DNA of 64,000 nucleotides from Morinoia aosen. Lineage: Eukaryota > Arthropoda > Malacostraca > Amphipoda > Talitridae. Position 1 is the first letter of the stretch; each line of letters opens with the position of its first letter. Under the pieces are notes generated by a model. It was not told where the DNA came from. It saw only the letters and a list, made by a program, of their open reading frames with translations, and made no database searches. Positions 21,847-36,800 of the stretch are shown here, in pieces. Location: NCBI GenBank assembly GCA_030386875.1, contig CM059575.1, positions 52,172,859-52,236,858 of the forward strand, written 5' to 3'. The translations under genes and the position numbers were made by a program.

Positions 21847-24800
21847 CTGAAGAGAAAATACGGAAAAGTGCCGATATGGAAGTGAATGTCACAATCAAGA
21901 TGACAAAGTAATTTGTTTTTAAACTTCTCAAAAGCGAACGTCACCTCTATGTATTAACGCTCCATTGAATGATATTTTCTCCCACCGTTGATCATCACCC
22001 ACCTCTGGTCTGCTGCCCACCTCTTATCTCTGCTGACCTGAGGACTGCTGCTCACCGAACGCTCTCGAAGAATGCATTTTAAATTTGCTGCTCAGATTGG
22101 AAGCCCTTAATACGACAAGCCGTGACCAACATGTATAGACAATTAGACGTTAAAGAGTTAATGAATTATTTTCGTGCGATAAATGCTTACTACCTAATTT
22201 TAGTGCTTCGGCAGTTTTGTTTTGCAATTGACTCACCTTTAAGGATAAACGGTTAAATTAATCTTTTGGTCTCAGACGGTACGCAAAGAGAGCCTAGGGG
22301 CAGTAAAGGACTCGTATCCGCGCGGTAATGTTGATTTTATCGACATTCCTAAATATTGCTATTATTATTACTATTGTTATTTTCAACTAGAATGTTGTTG
22401 AATTAACGACCAAGTTCCTGGTTATTGTATGCTTAAGTTTCTGAATGGCGTTACACAACTGGGTGCTTTCGTTTCTCTTCCTACGATTCAAGCAACCGTT
22501 CTGACGCTCTGTAGACATCTAGAAGAAGAAAGATCTAGCGAGTGAAAGAAGAAAAAAGAAAAAGGAGGCAGAACCTAATTCAACAGAAATGCGCTAGCCA
22601 CATGGGAGAGAACTTTCACCTTTACTTAGAAAGCAGTGAATGAATATTCATTAATAAAGGTCACATTCAAGACTGAAAAGTGAAGCATATTTGGAAGTCT
22701 TTGATAACAGTTTTAGCCTTTCCAGTAGCAAATTATTAATAGAAGCAAAACTAAAAATACGTGCCTCAACTAGTGAATACAATTTTCGAAGGGGCGATGA
22801 ATGGAAAATTGTCATTTTTTCCTAATGTTGCAGGTAAATAACAAGCGTTTATTTATCCTTGCGGTGGATCAGTTAGCAGATGGGAAGGTGAGGCTGCCGA
22901 TTTGCAGATTGTTTTTCTTTTCTTACCAATATTCTCTACTATACCATTTATCCAAATACAATTCGACTCATAAGACAACTCTGCGTTTAGTAGCCCTGTC
23001 GAACAGCAAGATGCCGAGAATAGACACAAAGAGTTATACATGTATATGTATTGTATATGGGTGGTAACGAATAATTGGATGGTGAAAAAAATATTTGTGT
23101 AATGATTTTTTTGTGTGATGTTCGTTAGTGTCGATATTTGTATTGGCACGTTAGTGTAAAGCGTGTCATGTGTGTTGTCGGTAGAGATTGTGTTTGTGCT
23201 TAGTCTGCATGAGGGTGTGTGTTTGATGTTTTGTTGGCCAGCTGAGGCCCAAGAAGTCCTGTGAAAATTAATACTCGCGCGGCAGAGGGTTGTTTGGGTC
23301 TCACGATAGGTGTGTTGAACGTTTACCAATAACTCTCGGGAAGAATAGCACAAGAAAAAGTTGGATAAACGGCTCTTCAGAAATGCGTTTGAGATTTAGG
23401 AGATAGGGAGAGCACCAGGAGAAATCAATTGGGAAACGCATAGTTTGGCTAGGAAGGTGCTACACCAAAACATGTATGGCTATTGGTCATTTCAACGAGT
23501 AGCTAAAAGTACAGACCCACATGTCACGGTGAAAAGCACGTACGTTTCAACAGGTGCGCCGTCCAGTAAATCTAAGAAATGAGTGTATACAATGACCATA
23601 AGTTTTCACGCAAAATTTATGGCCTACTAAATTAACATTTTCTTCATTTTTCAGAGAAATAATCACATAACAAACTACAAGCACTAATGCAAAGAGAGTA
23701 AAAAAATAAGTACACGAGGACGTGGGTGAGTAAAGAGATATGCTCATGTCATTATGAAATTACTTAAAACATAGATTGTTAAAATTCATGCAATGCTGAA
23801 ATAACGTGGAAATAGGCACTAGTAATATTGCAGTAAATTAAAAGTAGATACATCTAATACTGCAGATGGTGGAAAGCCAAAGCCCAAGGGCGAGTCGGAT
23901 ATTGTCTCTGTGAATGCTTAAAATGGGCTGCATGTGATAAAATATAAACTGATGTGTTATACAAAAAAGTATGAGCATCTTGACGTGAAGTTTATAATTG
24001 AGACGAGGTGTCGAGAGAGCAACATGGCATTCCTGATTTCGCGAGCGTCGTTCGAATAAATGCGCAGTGTACTACGTGTAGGTGCGGTATTGATGTTCCT
24101 GATCGAAACACTTTTGTTGGGGGGAATTGACTTGTCAGGCGTGTGTAGTGATTGCTTGAGTCAGTTATTTCACAAGTATTAGTATAAGCTGTTAGTATGT
24201 TGGTATTTCATGTATTGTGCGTCAAATCTTAACATGCGGATTATTAATTCTGAAGGGTGTCGTAAATTTTGTTGCTTACCGAAACAATATTGTGCAGCTT
24301 TTGATCATTATTTTGTATTAGGATGTTTTGCCTGGAATACAAATTGTAAAGGTTGAGGTTGTGTGGTGTACCCATCTAATTTGGAAACAAAAATCGTGTG
24401 ATAAAAGGGCCGATTGAAAATCACAAAAAAAAAGAATGAGATACAATTCGGAATCTTCATAAATTTGTGAGTACCAGCAATCCTTTAATGTGAACGGTTC
24501 ATGGTAATATGATTTTGCTTATTCTCTTTGTTGTGTTTTTGGTATTGCATTGCAGGTTATTGAAATCCATGGACCTAATCCTCGCTTCTAAGATTTAGAT
24601 TTTTTCGTGAATGTAAATTAACAAGCAGCCTAACGTCTCGTGACCTGTAAATTTTACTTAAAAATTGTATAAATTTGTAAATTCCAAAATGAAATAGGCC
24701 AATCTGATCATTCTGAACAGTCAATCATACCACATGAGCCTCTATTTTCCAATGAATTCAATTAATGCTAATTTACAATCACTTAGTGATATATATATGT

Positions 24801-27800
24801 ATCATAATATACCTTCTGTCTCGCAACGTAGGGGCCAGCTCCAACGACGTGTACGAGTTTCTTCACCTGGTTGCCCAAGTCGGCGAAGAAGGCGGCCTTC
24901 GCGTTTTCCTGTGATGCATAGAAATTGCTTAGTTCGTCTATCCCATTCAGCCGAACAAAAAAGTCATCCACTGTCCCTTTTCCTCCGTAGTCAATGCTAC
25001 AATATGTACTTTTTGAAAGGCTTCAACATGAATGGAATCCTTTAAGAAGTTATTTGAAAATAAGATGCTAAAATCATGAATTTTTCCCTTTAACGCAGCT
25101 ATAAAAGACAGACAGTCGACCATAGTCAAAATCAGGAATCGAATTGAAGAAGTACGCCTTCTTGGAGAAAGTTAATATGGTAATATAGTTTTCATGTCTC
25201 AAGGTTACTTTTTATATCCAAAGCAACCTAAAAGGCACATCAGCTTTCGCAAATAGGTGAAAAAAATTCTCAATGATGATGGTGTACCTTCCTGAAGAAC
25301 AATACCTACATCACTCCATTCATAAAACTACAGGGGTAATTTCGAACCGAGAAGTTTATGTACTAGATTGGCCTTTAAATTAACCACCTTAACTCTGATT
25401 GAGAGTGCGTGAACGTTCATCACGCGAATGATCACACTGAAGGTAGGGATGGAAAAACCCTAGGTTTAAAAAAAAACCCACGTGTGTTTGTTTGGGTTAA
25501 ATTTTTTTTGGGGGTTTTTTATTGTTTTTTGGGGGCTTTATTGGGTTTTTTGTAATACCTGTTTATGTTTAAAAGAGTTATTCACACAGCTCCAGTTGCC
25601 TCTATTTCAGATTTATATATACACACTTATTGAGTAAATATTGTTGTTTGATTACTTTATTTCCAACATTATAATACAGTATTATATGAATTATTACATT
25701 ATATGAACATTATATGAATTAAGTTTGTCCATCACAATTACGATTTACCAATTACCGTATGCAAAGGGACATAGTTCTGTACTCTGTGGAAATATAAGAT
25801 GTGCAAAGAGAATTGCTATGCTTGTCAATTCATAAAAAGTTGTTTTAGCAGCAGACAGACGCAAGTCATGTGAGAGGGAAGCACCATGCAGATCATAAGT
25901 AACCACCACAATCAACTTGAAGCAAGACAGCTGCACATCACAGCCATGCTGTTAACAACTTAACGTGTGTATTGTGTGAGCTGGAGTGCTTAGCAGCGCA
26001 AGTCAAGTCAGTCAACCACACTGTTACATGTTACAACATGTAGTGACATACCAAAAATTTTTTTTTCAATTTGACACAAAATCAGTTTTTGCAGTACAGG
26101 ATAGCAACAAACACTAAAATGATTGAAAATAAATGCTCTAACAGATTCCATCGTCAAATTTGTTCCAGTGCAGCTTGAATGCTCGCCATAGGCCAGTCGT
26201 TTCTTTACTTTCTTACCCCATGATGGCTGCGGTCGTGTCTTCCCCCTCTGACTTTAATTGTTAGACTTATTTCAGGCAAAGCTCTCACAGGAGACAGATA
26301 TTGAAGAGTGGTTGGCTGAGTACAATCCGGAGTTCATCGGTGCTCTTTATTCCTATAAATTGAAGGACTCCAACATCTTCCCAAAACACATGTTCAATGA
26401 GAATATCACTAAGACAATGACTCCTCGTTGATGGTGGGATATTCAAGACAAGAAACAACAGAAAATACAGATTCCTGAAAAAACAGTGGCATAGGGTTTC
26501 TGCAAGTTTATAAGCAATCTTCATTCTTGCCCTGTAAGTTCAGGATCCATTGAGAGAATTTTATCAACATTTGGAATTGTGTGAAATAAATTGAGAAATA
26601 GATTAGGATCGGAACGCGCACAGAAATTGGTCTCAGTATGTCGTCGCCTCACAAATGATCATGATGTGGATGACAACGATGAAATGGCAATGGATATAGA
26701 AAGAGAAACACAGTAGTACTGTAGTAGCAGTCTAGTCTAGAAGACAGAGGAAAAATTCAGAAGTCTCTATGCCATTAAATACACAAACTGCATATATTTC
26801 TTAGTTGTTGTTTTTTACTTTGGAAATGGCACTCATGGAAATATACTAGTCCCTCGAGTTTTTTTTGTGATTAAGGTTTTTCTAATTTGATTTGTGTAGG
26901 GGTGTTTTTTTTTGTTTTTCAATATTTATTGTCATAGTAATGCACATGACTTGGACAAATTTTTGACAAAATAAATATTTGGCTTATTTTGATCCTATAA
27001 GCTTGAAAATCAACGAAATTTAAATTGCACTAATAAAACCCAAAAAACCTACTATTTAGTGTTTTTTTACCTGGATTTTTTTGGGCTTTTTTGGGTGGGT
27101 TTTTTATGTGACAACCCTGACTGAAGGACTGCTTCACGATTGTAAAAATGATCGGTTTGCAATACGTGTCCGGTGTCATGGTGAAAATAACCAGAATACG
27201 AGATGAAAATTGATTTAAACTATGAAAGTCAATTTGAGATTACTAAAAACGTGAGAACATATTGGTTACAACTGGTAACAACAATATCATTAGGAAATAT
27301 AATTCATACATCAATGTCTTTGTTAAAACCAAGTCAAAACACAGCTTTTAATAGGAGGTACCGCATTGGCTCAACCAGCCTAGTGGGTAATGACCTGAGC
27401 ATATACTTGCTTGAATTTTGAGGAAAGAGTTTTATTTTAGTTCAATGAAGATTTTTGAAAATCATATCATGCAGAGGAACAAATCTAGGTTAAACAACTC
27501 ATCTAGAACATAAATAAATCTAAGGCAATCAGGATATTATACATAGTCTGGATTGTAGACGAGCGTAACGAGGCCCAAAAACAGATCTTTGCACACGCTC
27601 TCTGCGACGTCTATGCGCATCATCTCCTCCTCAGAAGACCCAGCCAGCCCGTGCTTGCGAGCCAAGTGGCGGATGATGGCACTGCTCTCGGTCAGCTTCA
27701 CGTTGTCGTCGATGTAGTACGGCAGCTGAAGAATTATTTGTTCATTTATGCAGTTGGAAGCAATATACATAGGATGCGTAGCACACCAGAGGGTAAAAAA

Positions 27801-30800
27801 GAAAAAAACACAAATAAAATCGGATTCATGGTTTGAATTAAATACTAATGTGAAGACAAACCCAGCTGCGAAATCGGTATTGCTGTTTTTTTCTTACGGT
27901 TATATTTTTGCCTGTAGCATCGATATTACGATTTATTTGCTTCACTCAAATAAGGGGCAGATTGTATTGGACCTCATTTGGCTTCTTCAAGCCTCTCAAT
28001 ATTGATCTATCAATTAACAAATGTGCTACCTCTACCCGGATTCATGGGAACAAGCTAGCTCAGTAAGTACCTGGAGCCATTGTAATTATGATTTTGGTAG
28101 CAGTATTATACTTCAAGTTATGCCTTCAGTTAACTATTATCAATTGGGTTCAACGTCCATCTTCGCTTATCTCATAACCATCAAGTAATAACGACACTCG
28201 GGAAAAGAACAAAAGATTCAAGTCTAAGAGAAATAACTAACACTCGAGGCTATCACAGTAAAATTATTATAAGAAACATATTGCTTTCTCTAAATACATT
28301 AGGAACACTCATCTTCGATGGGCAGAAGACCGAATGTACTGTACAGGTATGCCGCCCTCCTTACACCACGTGCCGCGAGCGCATAAAAAGCGCTGATAGT
28401 GTAGCCAACATTGCATTTTGTCTCGCACTCTCTTAACGTAAATAGCAACAGTCCGCCATTCTACAAGCTTTGAATACCAGTAAAACTAATCGCTTGGAGT
28501 AGCTTTTCCTCGCCATTCCCAACTCGAAGACACTTCTACTGGAGGCATACAGGCACAGAATTCGCAGCGAGGTGAGATATCGACGCTGTAATCACCATAT
28601 TGCCGATAGACCATGGAAGTTGTTGAATGAAACATAATTGCAACACAAAATTCACGTAGCACAAGTAAACATGGAATTTGTTTCTCCATCAAATCACTGT
28701 TCGATGATCAGAGTAAACGTGTATACATGTCTTGATGATTCACTATACAGGTTGTTCATTGTAACGAACAACCGCATCTTAATGGTGTCACAAGGAACAA
28801 GAGTTTACTCTATGGTGTAAACAGGAATATTAAAATATTTCTATGCTACCTATTATTTGTTTCGCATAAAAGATTCTTGAAGCAGGCGATAGAGAACAGC
28901 ATTAATATTATGAAAGAGAGAAATATTAATCATTCGTAACGAAAGAGATTAGAGTACGGCGCTGTTAAAATATCGACTCGCGAAACTTTTTACCGAGACT
29001 CATTTCTTCTCGCATGGATAGTACATTCTTTTCAGATGAAATTCTCATGAGATATGCATTATTTGACGAATTACATGATGATTTTAGAGCAGATTTTGTA
29101 GGTGCTCATTCATTTTCAAGGGAACAAATCCTTTGCGAAACAGGGGATTTATTGCTTTTTCGAGGTATACTGGGAAAAGACGCGGATCTGGGAAGCTCTT
29201 CTTGATATCAAGTTTTTTGACCGTCTGAGAGGCCTCTGCCATTTTGAGCACTTTGGGCCCTTGAACTAATGATTTCACGTGTAAGGCTTTTGGTTGTTCA
29301 CATTTCCGCTTTATGCTTGGTGCACAGGTGTTCAGTTCATTAGTGAACTTTTCATGCGGAGCTGTTCTGGAGGATGCTGGTCTTTCAGATAAAGCAGCTT
29401 CCTGAGTAATTGAACGAGTTGCATCTGGATACATTGTATATTCATATTGTAGGGGTGTGTGGAAAGAGAAGAACAAAATTTAATCTTGTTTACTGAGTAT
29501 GAGTTTCGAGATGGTCAAATATCAACTTTGAACTTGGTTTGTAGGATAGCCATCTAAGTGTGAGCGAGTGTTAACTGCTATTCAGATTAAAAAATACAAA
29601 TACATTGCCTTCCAAAGTTCTACGGAAGGAAATTATTTGCAGGAAGGCCGCGCGGTAGGGGAGAGAGATGGATAGGGCAAGGCTTCTTACGAGAACAATG
29701 ACCGTCTTAAATATAATAATTGTTAGCGAGGCTTGGTTCTAGTAAAATTAGATAGTCTCGGTACATTCATCTTTTTTAGTATTAAAACGGAGCAGCTTGT
29801 TGTCACAATTTGTCACAAATGTAACTTTCGGAAGTGAGAGGAGAATGGCCGTTCTTCAATTCTGAAAACCTTAAAGCTGACATACGTTGTCGTAGCTGCA
29901 AATTTTGATTGAGATCCGAGGTTGTTTGTTGAAACGAATGTTTTCTCCCTGAGATGAATGAGATTGGGCGAGTGAAAAAAAGGATAGTGGTTGCAACATG
30001 TAGAGAGAGTAAAGGTGGAGGAGGAATATTCAGATAGGAAGATTATACCTTTGATGGCAAAGTTCTATGAGCCACAACGCATAACACAGTAATTGTTTCC
30101 AAGGTGACATGACCAATTTTATTTCGGTTGGCTCTGTTCAGTTCTCAATTCTCTCTGGTTACGATCGCGCCCTTCCGTAAAGGTGTCGTGGGTGCGAATC
30201 CAGGCGTTGCGCGGCGACTTTCCCCGTTGAGTATGAGGGAAAACTCGAGCACAATACCCCACTCTATCCAGGTGTTGGAAATGGGTACCGACTTGACCGG
30301 GTATACGCGTCATGGCGTCCTGGTGTTATTTATAAGGCATTTGAAAAATAAATGTACCAGATGATATGCATTAGGCTTGATTGGAATAAAGTATCCTTTT
30401 TATTTCAAAGTTTCTTTCCCTTTCCCAAGTGCATTTTCCCCAGGGATCTATTCTTGGTCCCCTGATGTTTTCTATTTTCATTAATGATTTCCTTCCAATG
30501 CCTTCTAACGCACGAATTTTCATGTATGCAGATGATGTTCGAATAGCAGTAATAAGTTATGTTTCGGAAATACCGCAGACGCGCAATAAAGCCGAAGCTC
30601 TTCTGCAGGATTAGCCTGAAATCATGGTACAACCAAAATGGTCTCAATCTAATTGCAAGTGAAACGCAATGTGTTATTTTCAGATACAAAGATTCAATCA
30701 AAAAACTCCAAGTCTTACTCTTGCAGTAGGAACAGATAAATTAAGTCATCAGAGAAAATTAAAAATCTAGGTATCTGGTTCGATAAAAACATGTCGTTCA

Positions 30801-33800
30801 AATCCCACGTTGAGAAAACTTGCAACAAAATTTACGGAACTTTTATGTTTTTTGATCGTATAAAAAGTATGGTCGACGAAAAATTAAGATTTTTAGCCAT
30901 TCAATCCTTGGTGTTATCGCGCATTTACTATTGCAGCCTAGTATGGGGAGACAAACTTCAATACCCTCAGAGAGACTTACAAAAGTGTATGAATTTTGCA
31001 GCCAAGGTGGTACGTTGCAGTAATTTCAACAGAAGTGATCACGTAACCCCTCTCCTTAATAAACTCGGCTGGACTCCTAATTAAGAAAGGTTCCTCATTC
31101 TGAGGGCCCAATACGCATTCTCCTCGTTATTTCTTCTTCAGAGCAATGTTAAGACAGTGCGTTTAAATCCTCCCACTGTGATCAACCCAAAGCGTAACAG
31201 AAACAACAATGCCTTCGTCTACTATCGTTCATTTGACATTGGGCTGAAGGCTCTGTCAATATCAGCCGTCTTACTATGGAACAAACTTCCACAGAGTATC
31301 AAAATCCCTCAAACACTGGGAGAGTTAAAAGCCAAAATAGCTTATCATCTTGCGTCTCAACAATAATTCTTTGCTACAGAACATACTGAATAAGTATTTA
31401 CGAATCCGATTTGCTGGGTATCTCCATTGCTCAATAATCTCCTTTGCTTAGTTATTTTCAGCTACGGAACGTTCTGAATAACTATTTACGAATCTCTTTT
31501 CCTCATTGTTTTATATTTTAACATTACACAACAGTTTTGTGGTATGCGTATGTAATATGATTTGATCGTCTATAAGCTGGTATTTTCTAACATACCTACT
31601 TGCACATGTGAGTATGTATGTGCGTTGTGTGTTCGTATATATAGGTATGTTGTACACCTCTGTGCACTGGACTAGCAAATACCATAAGAACTATAGATAC
31701 CGCATTTTTTTCACTCTCAACTTGTAACACTACCTAACACGTCATATCACTTTATTATTATTATAAAGCATATATAAAGAAATTATATTTTGTGTGTTCA
31801 CCCATGTTTAATAAATAAGACGCTTAACAACCAATGATCTTTACGTTCCAATATTGTTAAGCCATCGCCAAGATAGGTCGCCTGGTACCTCTGTACTACG
31901 GAGGAAAAATAATGTTTTCCAAGGAAACGGCCTGAACAAGAATAAGGTTTCCCGTCGATGGAGAAAATCGGACTTATGTCACGATCTTCAAATTTTCGTT
32001 GGTTTGTTAGCTGATCGCTTCTTCACTGGACTTATTTTGCGGAAATTTCCCTACTTAGCTAAAGCTTTAGTTTCTTCACACAGTAACCTAGAATTCCGAC
32101 AAATTTCTTATCTGATCGGGTGATTTAAACCAATTTCGTGCATCAGAAATTGATTTTCTACGTTATAGATTTATTATATTAATGGAAAATAAAAAATACC
32201 GCACAAAATAACCTAGTGTATCTCATTTTTCAAAATAAGGGAGCTCGCTATTGTATGGTTTCTGCCCTGTTATAACACTGATTTGGGCGACACTTCTTAT
32301 TATCATTTTTGGAGTTTTACTACAGAAATGCAGGGGTGGGGCCGGAGAGTAAGCGTGTGGTTCACCAAAGCACGTGGGTCATTACTCAGCTTAAAGAGGA
32401 CCGGCATAAGTTAACAAAAAGCCCCAATCTATCATGCGTATTAAAAATAATTAAAACCAAACACATATTGAAACTGTTGTATACTTTCACAATTCAATGA
32501 GGTTGAAAAAAACAGTCACTAAGTGCTCAGTTCGAGTTGAGTATTGCGTGAACTATCATTCCCTCACATTCTGAACAGTTTGATGCTCCTTACACTAGGA
32601 GCGTCCGTTCGCCATCAGCACCAATAAAATGAAATAAAATTCGCTATTCTTATACCCTCAACAGCTATGCGACTCAATTGAACTTGTCAAGAAGTAGAAA
32701 TTTCAAACGAAAAAATTGCAAGGACTTCTGATGTTAGATATTTGAAACAATTTCTATTTATTACTTTTATGAGTCATTCATGCTACTATTCAAATAGTTT
32801 TCTCTGCTACTCTATCCCTCGTTTTGAACATCCACACTTATAAATATAGTAACGCAAGTATTTTGCAGGCTCAGCATCCTTTTTCCACTCAAAGATATAT
32901 TCAAAACCTTGGAAGTAGTTACCATTAACTTATCAACCGTTGCATCGAAAAAAAATTTCCACCTGATCGTATCACATGGGATATTGCGCAGTTATAAAGC
33001 AAATGAAAACAACAATTATAATTATAATATAATTCTGCTTATACAGAAAATTAAAAATCTAGGTATCTGGTTCGATAAAAACATGTCGTTCAAATCCCAC
33101 GTTGAGAAAACTTGCAACAAAATTTACGGAACTTTTATGTTTTTTGATCGTATAAAAAGTATGATCGACGAAAAATTAAGATTTTTAGCCATTCAATCCT
33201 TGGTGTTATCGCGCATTTACTATTGCAGCCTAGTATGGGGAGACAAACTTCAATACCCTCAGAGAGACTTACAAAAGTGTATGAATTTCGCAGCCATTTT
33301 GATTTTTATCCCTTTGATGTGTTTTAAATCAATGTGTGAAATCAATGTGATGTTTTGATGTGTGTTTTAAAACGATTTCTACCATTGTGAAAATACACAA
33401 TGGTAGAAAATAAACGTTGAAAACATTGACAGCTGTCATAAAAATACACAAAGTACGACTTTTCCATTAATCAGCAAGACCCCCGAACAGTCATAGCTTT
33501 CAAAATAACAAATGTCAAAGCTGTACGAGTATTGTCTATCCAACAAATATGGGATCGGCAATGCCTTCATAAATCCATGCCAGCACATAGAAATCACGTC
33601 ACAGTCGTGATTAGAAATTGAAGGCATATTTGATAAATTGAATGTTCGAAATTTAGTTACCTCCAATCAGAGGATGATTTCTCATACAACAGGGCTGACC
33701 AGGCATTGTACAAGCTAATGAAGTATACTTTTATACTCTTTCTTTGCGCTAACATTGAATATTTTTGAAAGCTTGTTTTTTTTACCCTGCATTATCTCTG

Positions 33801-36800
33801 GCCGATAGATTTAACAATTTATGCTAAGGCAACATTGTACTGACGCATTTCATTGCAGTATCGGTAAATTTGTGTCCTCATTTTAACACCAGAGCATATG
33901 AGTTACATTAGGAAGGGATATTTCTTCGCATCGTTTTCCCAGTCATGTTAATCCCATGAAACACGAAATTACCCATAATCGTACGTTACAGCAAAAATGT
34001 AACACAGTTCAACAAACCAGGGGAAATGCTCGAAATCGAACAGTATCACTGAGGTCTGACTTTGAAAGAGCTCTGATCTTTTAATTGTAGTCTCCTTTCA
34101 AGTGTAGTTTTGTTTTTTTAATACACACACAATACAAAAAGTACGCAATTAATAAGTTCATTAGGTATGAATGTTAGATCCCTATATATCTTCCCACGCC
34201 ACGGATGGAATTTTTGACCCCCAGTGTCAATATTACGCAAGCTGTGATAAAAACTGCACCGAGCTAATCGTTTACTTCCATTCAATTTCTTCAAAAATGG
34301 CACCATTGTTATGACCATTAGTGTCACGTCAGTCTTATGTTGCCACGTCTACGATCAGGCCTAGAGATGTAGAAATCCTTTGTTCAGTATTCTTAGACGT
34401 TGGTGTTGGAAACTTATTCTATTTCTTGATCTTTACTACGGAATTGAAATTTTATTGAGCGTCCGAAATGTCAGCCTGCTTATTCAATGCATGCAGTTCT
34501 GGTACCTTTGCTGAAGGGATTCCGACTCATCATCAAACACTCGTGTATCACCCTTGATTACTACAACACCTACTCCTCCAACGAGATTCATTTCTCTTTT
34601 CACTTGGGCCTTATCAATTGAACTCTTGATGTGATCCCAGACGACCCAAGCCAACTACCAACCGTCAAAATAAACCAATTTTATCATAATTCTAACGTAA
34701 TGTTGAGAGAGAAAATTTCCTAAGCGCTTGCAACATTTACAAATCGATCTCGGAAACGATGAATTTTCGAATTTCCCCTATATACTTGTTCTTAGGGGTT
34801 TGTATGCTTACTGTCAAGGTTCGTACAATTAGTTTCAAACATCCAGAATGGTTAAAAATTTTATCAGTAGCTAATAATGCAGAATTTTTATGAATTTTTA
34901 ACCAGGAACTAAAATCTACAAGAAGTATTCTTTTAATAGTAACAAAGAGCCATGAAACCATTAACAAAATGAGTAATCTCACATTTGGCAGATCAAGTCC
35001 AAGAGTAGATATGACATCGAGCCACTCGGAGCGATTGTAAGTGGGCGGAGGGCCAATATCGTAGGTCTTCTCTTCGAAGTCCGTTCCAGTGTAAACAAGA
35101 AGGGTGCGGATGGGCTCCGCGATCTGAAAAATACCGATAAAGTCACTCAGTTGGAAAAACGGTTCAGGGCACTGGAAAGCTGCACTCCAGAGAAAAATGC
35201 ATAATAAAAATTAGTTTGATGTAGACGCAATCAATATAGCCATACGAACCACGCACATTGTAATAAAAACACTTGTCAAAGCAAAAAAGTGAAAATAATA
35301 ATTTGGAAGAATGAACATTTGAAAATCAATTCCGTTGTACTCAAATTTGGAAGCTTATATAAAAGAAAACGCAATTAAAAACTTGCTCTGGCTTGAGTAC
35401 GTCATTGAACTTATGTCGCTCAGTCAGTAGGATATTTATAGATGAATGATCATATTTCTTCCAAGAAAATTTTTACCACGCTTACGCTGCCAAAACTATG
35501 TACTCATTATGCATTTCAGTAAGATAACAGCCAACGACGAACAAATCTATCAATCGACTAAGTGGCTCGAACCATCAATATTGTAGAGCAGAAGATGACT
35601 GCACACTTGACATAGATGCCCAATTCCCTGAACTCTGACAGCAATTAAATGCTCTGAATGCTGGAAATGCTCTTCTGACAGCATTAAATTGAAAGTGAAA
35701 CTGAGACGCCTAGGTTGTAACCAGGGTTGCGGAGTCGGGAGTCGGATTCGGAGTCGGAGTCGCTACTCTGAAGTGTGATGGAGTTGGAGTCGAAGTCGCT
35801 TTTCCGAATGTGGGGGAATCGGAGTCGGAGTCGGAGTCGTTCATTCGGATGTGGTAGAGTCATGGTTGGAGTCGCTATTTTTTTGTGTCATCGTGTCTAA
35901 TTTTTGCTAAAAATTATTTGTAATTGTTTAAAACCAAAAGTAAACAAAACAGAGTCAGAATACTTTACTGGAAAATCTAAAAAATACGCAGTTTTTGTTG
36001 ATTATTTTGTTTTAAGTTTGAAACAGCGTATTTATACCTATCACCTAATACCGTCATGTTATCTATTCATTGTGGGTTTACATACCTATGTATGTATACA
36101 TATATGATACGAGAAAGAAATATAATTATACTGAAGTAATAATGCATATTTTGCAGTTAAAAAGCACGAATTAGTAATTGAAAGCATTGCAAATTCGTTC
36201 TGTATATTTCTGTTTTATTCATGTCTCCTTCAATGAATCCATATTATATAGGAACTGGAAAATAGTAATAAATGTGTTGCAAGTTACTTGTAGAACATTT
36301 CAGCTGATGAAAACATTGTACTCACATAAGTAGTGAACTCTGTACGCTCTTAATGATGCATTGATTGATAATGACTAGTCTTTGCAGAAACTTAAAGTTA
36401 TGTTGTGATCATAAATATTTCTAGTCTTTAGGTTATGATTCAGTGCCAATTAATGAGTAGTCTTTGCCAGAACCTGAAGCTATGGTCTGGGGAATAAAGA
36501 CTTCTAGTTTTCAGGTTATGTTATCAAAATTGATATGGCTTCCTTGTCTTTAGGGCAAGTTAACATGTATTAATAATAAAAAATTCTGCTCATTTCTAAA
36601 GTTATTCCTTGAATGTTGTTTGGTTCTTTCAGAGTTATATTGTATTTCACTACATCATCATCATCATGTTTAATTTTTATCTTCGTATCACTCCCCAGTT
36701 TCTAAGTAAGCATACGCTGAAATGAAGAATTTTTTAATTATGTTGATACAATTTTAAAAACTGAAATAGTATCCGTTTTGTAGCATTATATAATTAATTA

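Noticed and set aside
21603-21944. Minus-strand 113-codon ORF overlapping GST exon 5 in another frame (WSWNSWTATWTCV)
   Set aside because: It is a shifted reading of the GST exon and has no family similarity.
22853-23353. Minus-strand 166-codon ORF in gene B intron 4
   Set aside because: Low-complexity Thr/Asn-rich reading (HTQYIYMYNS) in sequence absent from gene A's intron; no domain, splice or start evidence.
24909-24996. Extending GST gene B exon 4 upstream (VDDFFVRLNGIDELSNFY) to the AG at 24997
   Set aside because: That choice gives 184 nt and breaks the frame, while gene A has 180 nt there. The acceptor at the CAG before GAAAACGCG gives 96 nt in both genes, phase 0, the family's exon length, and has a branch-like motif. 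The open frame upstream is intron.
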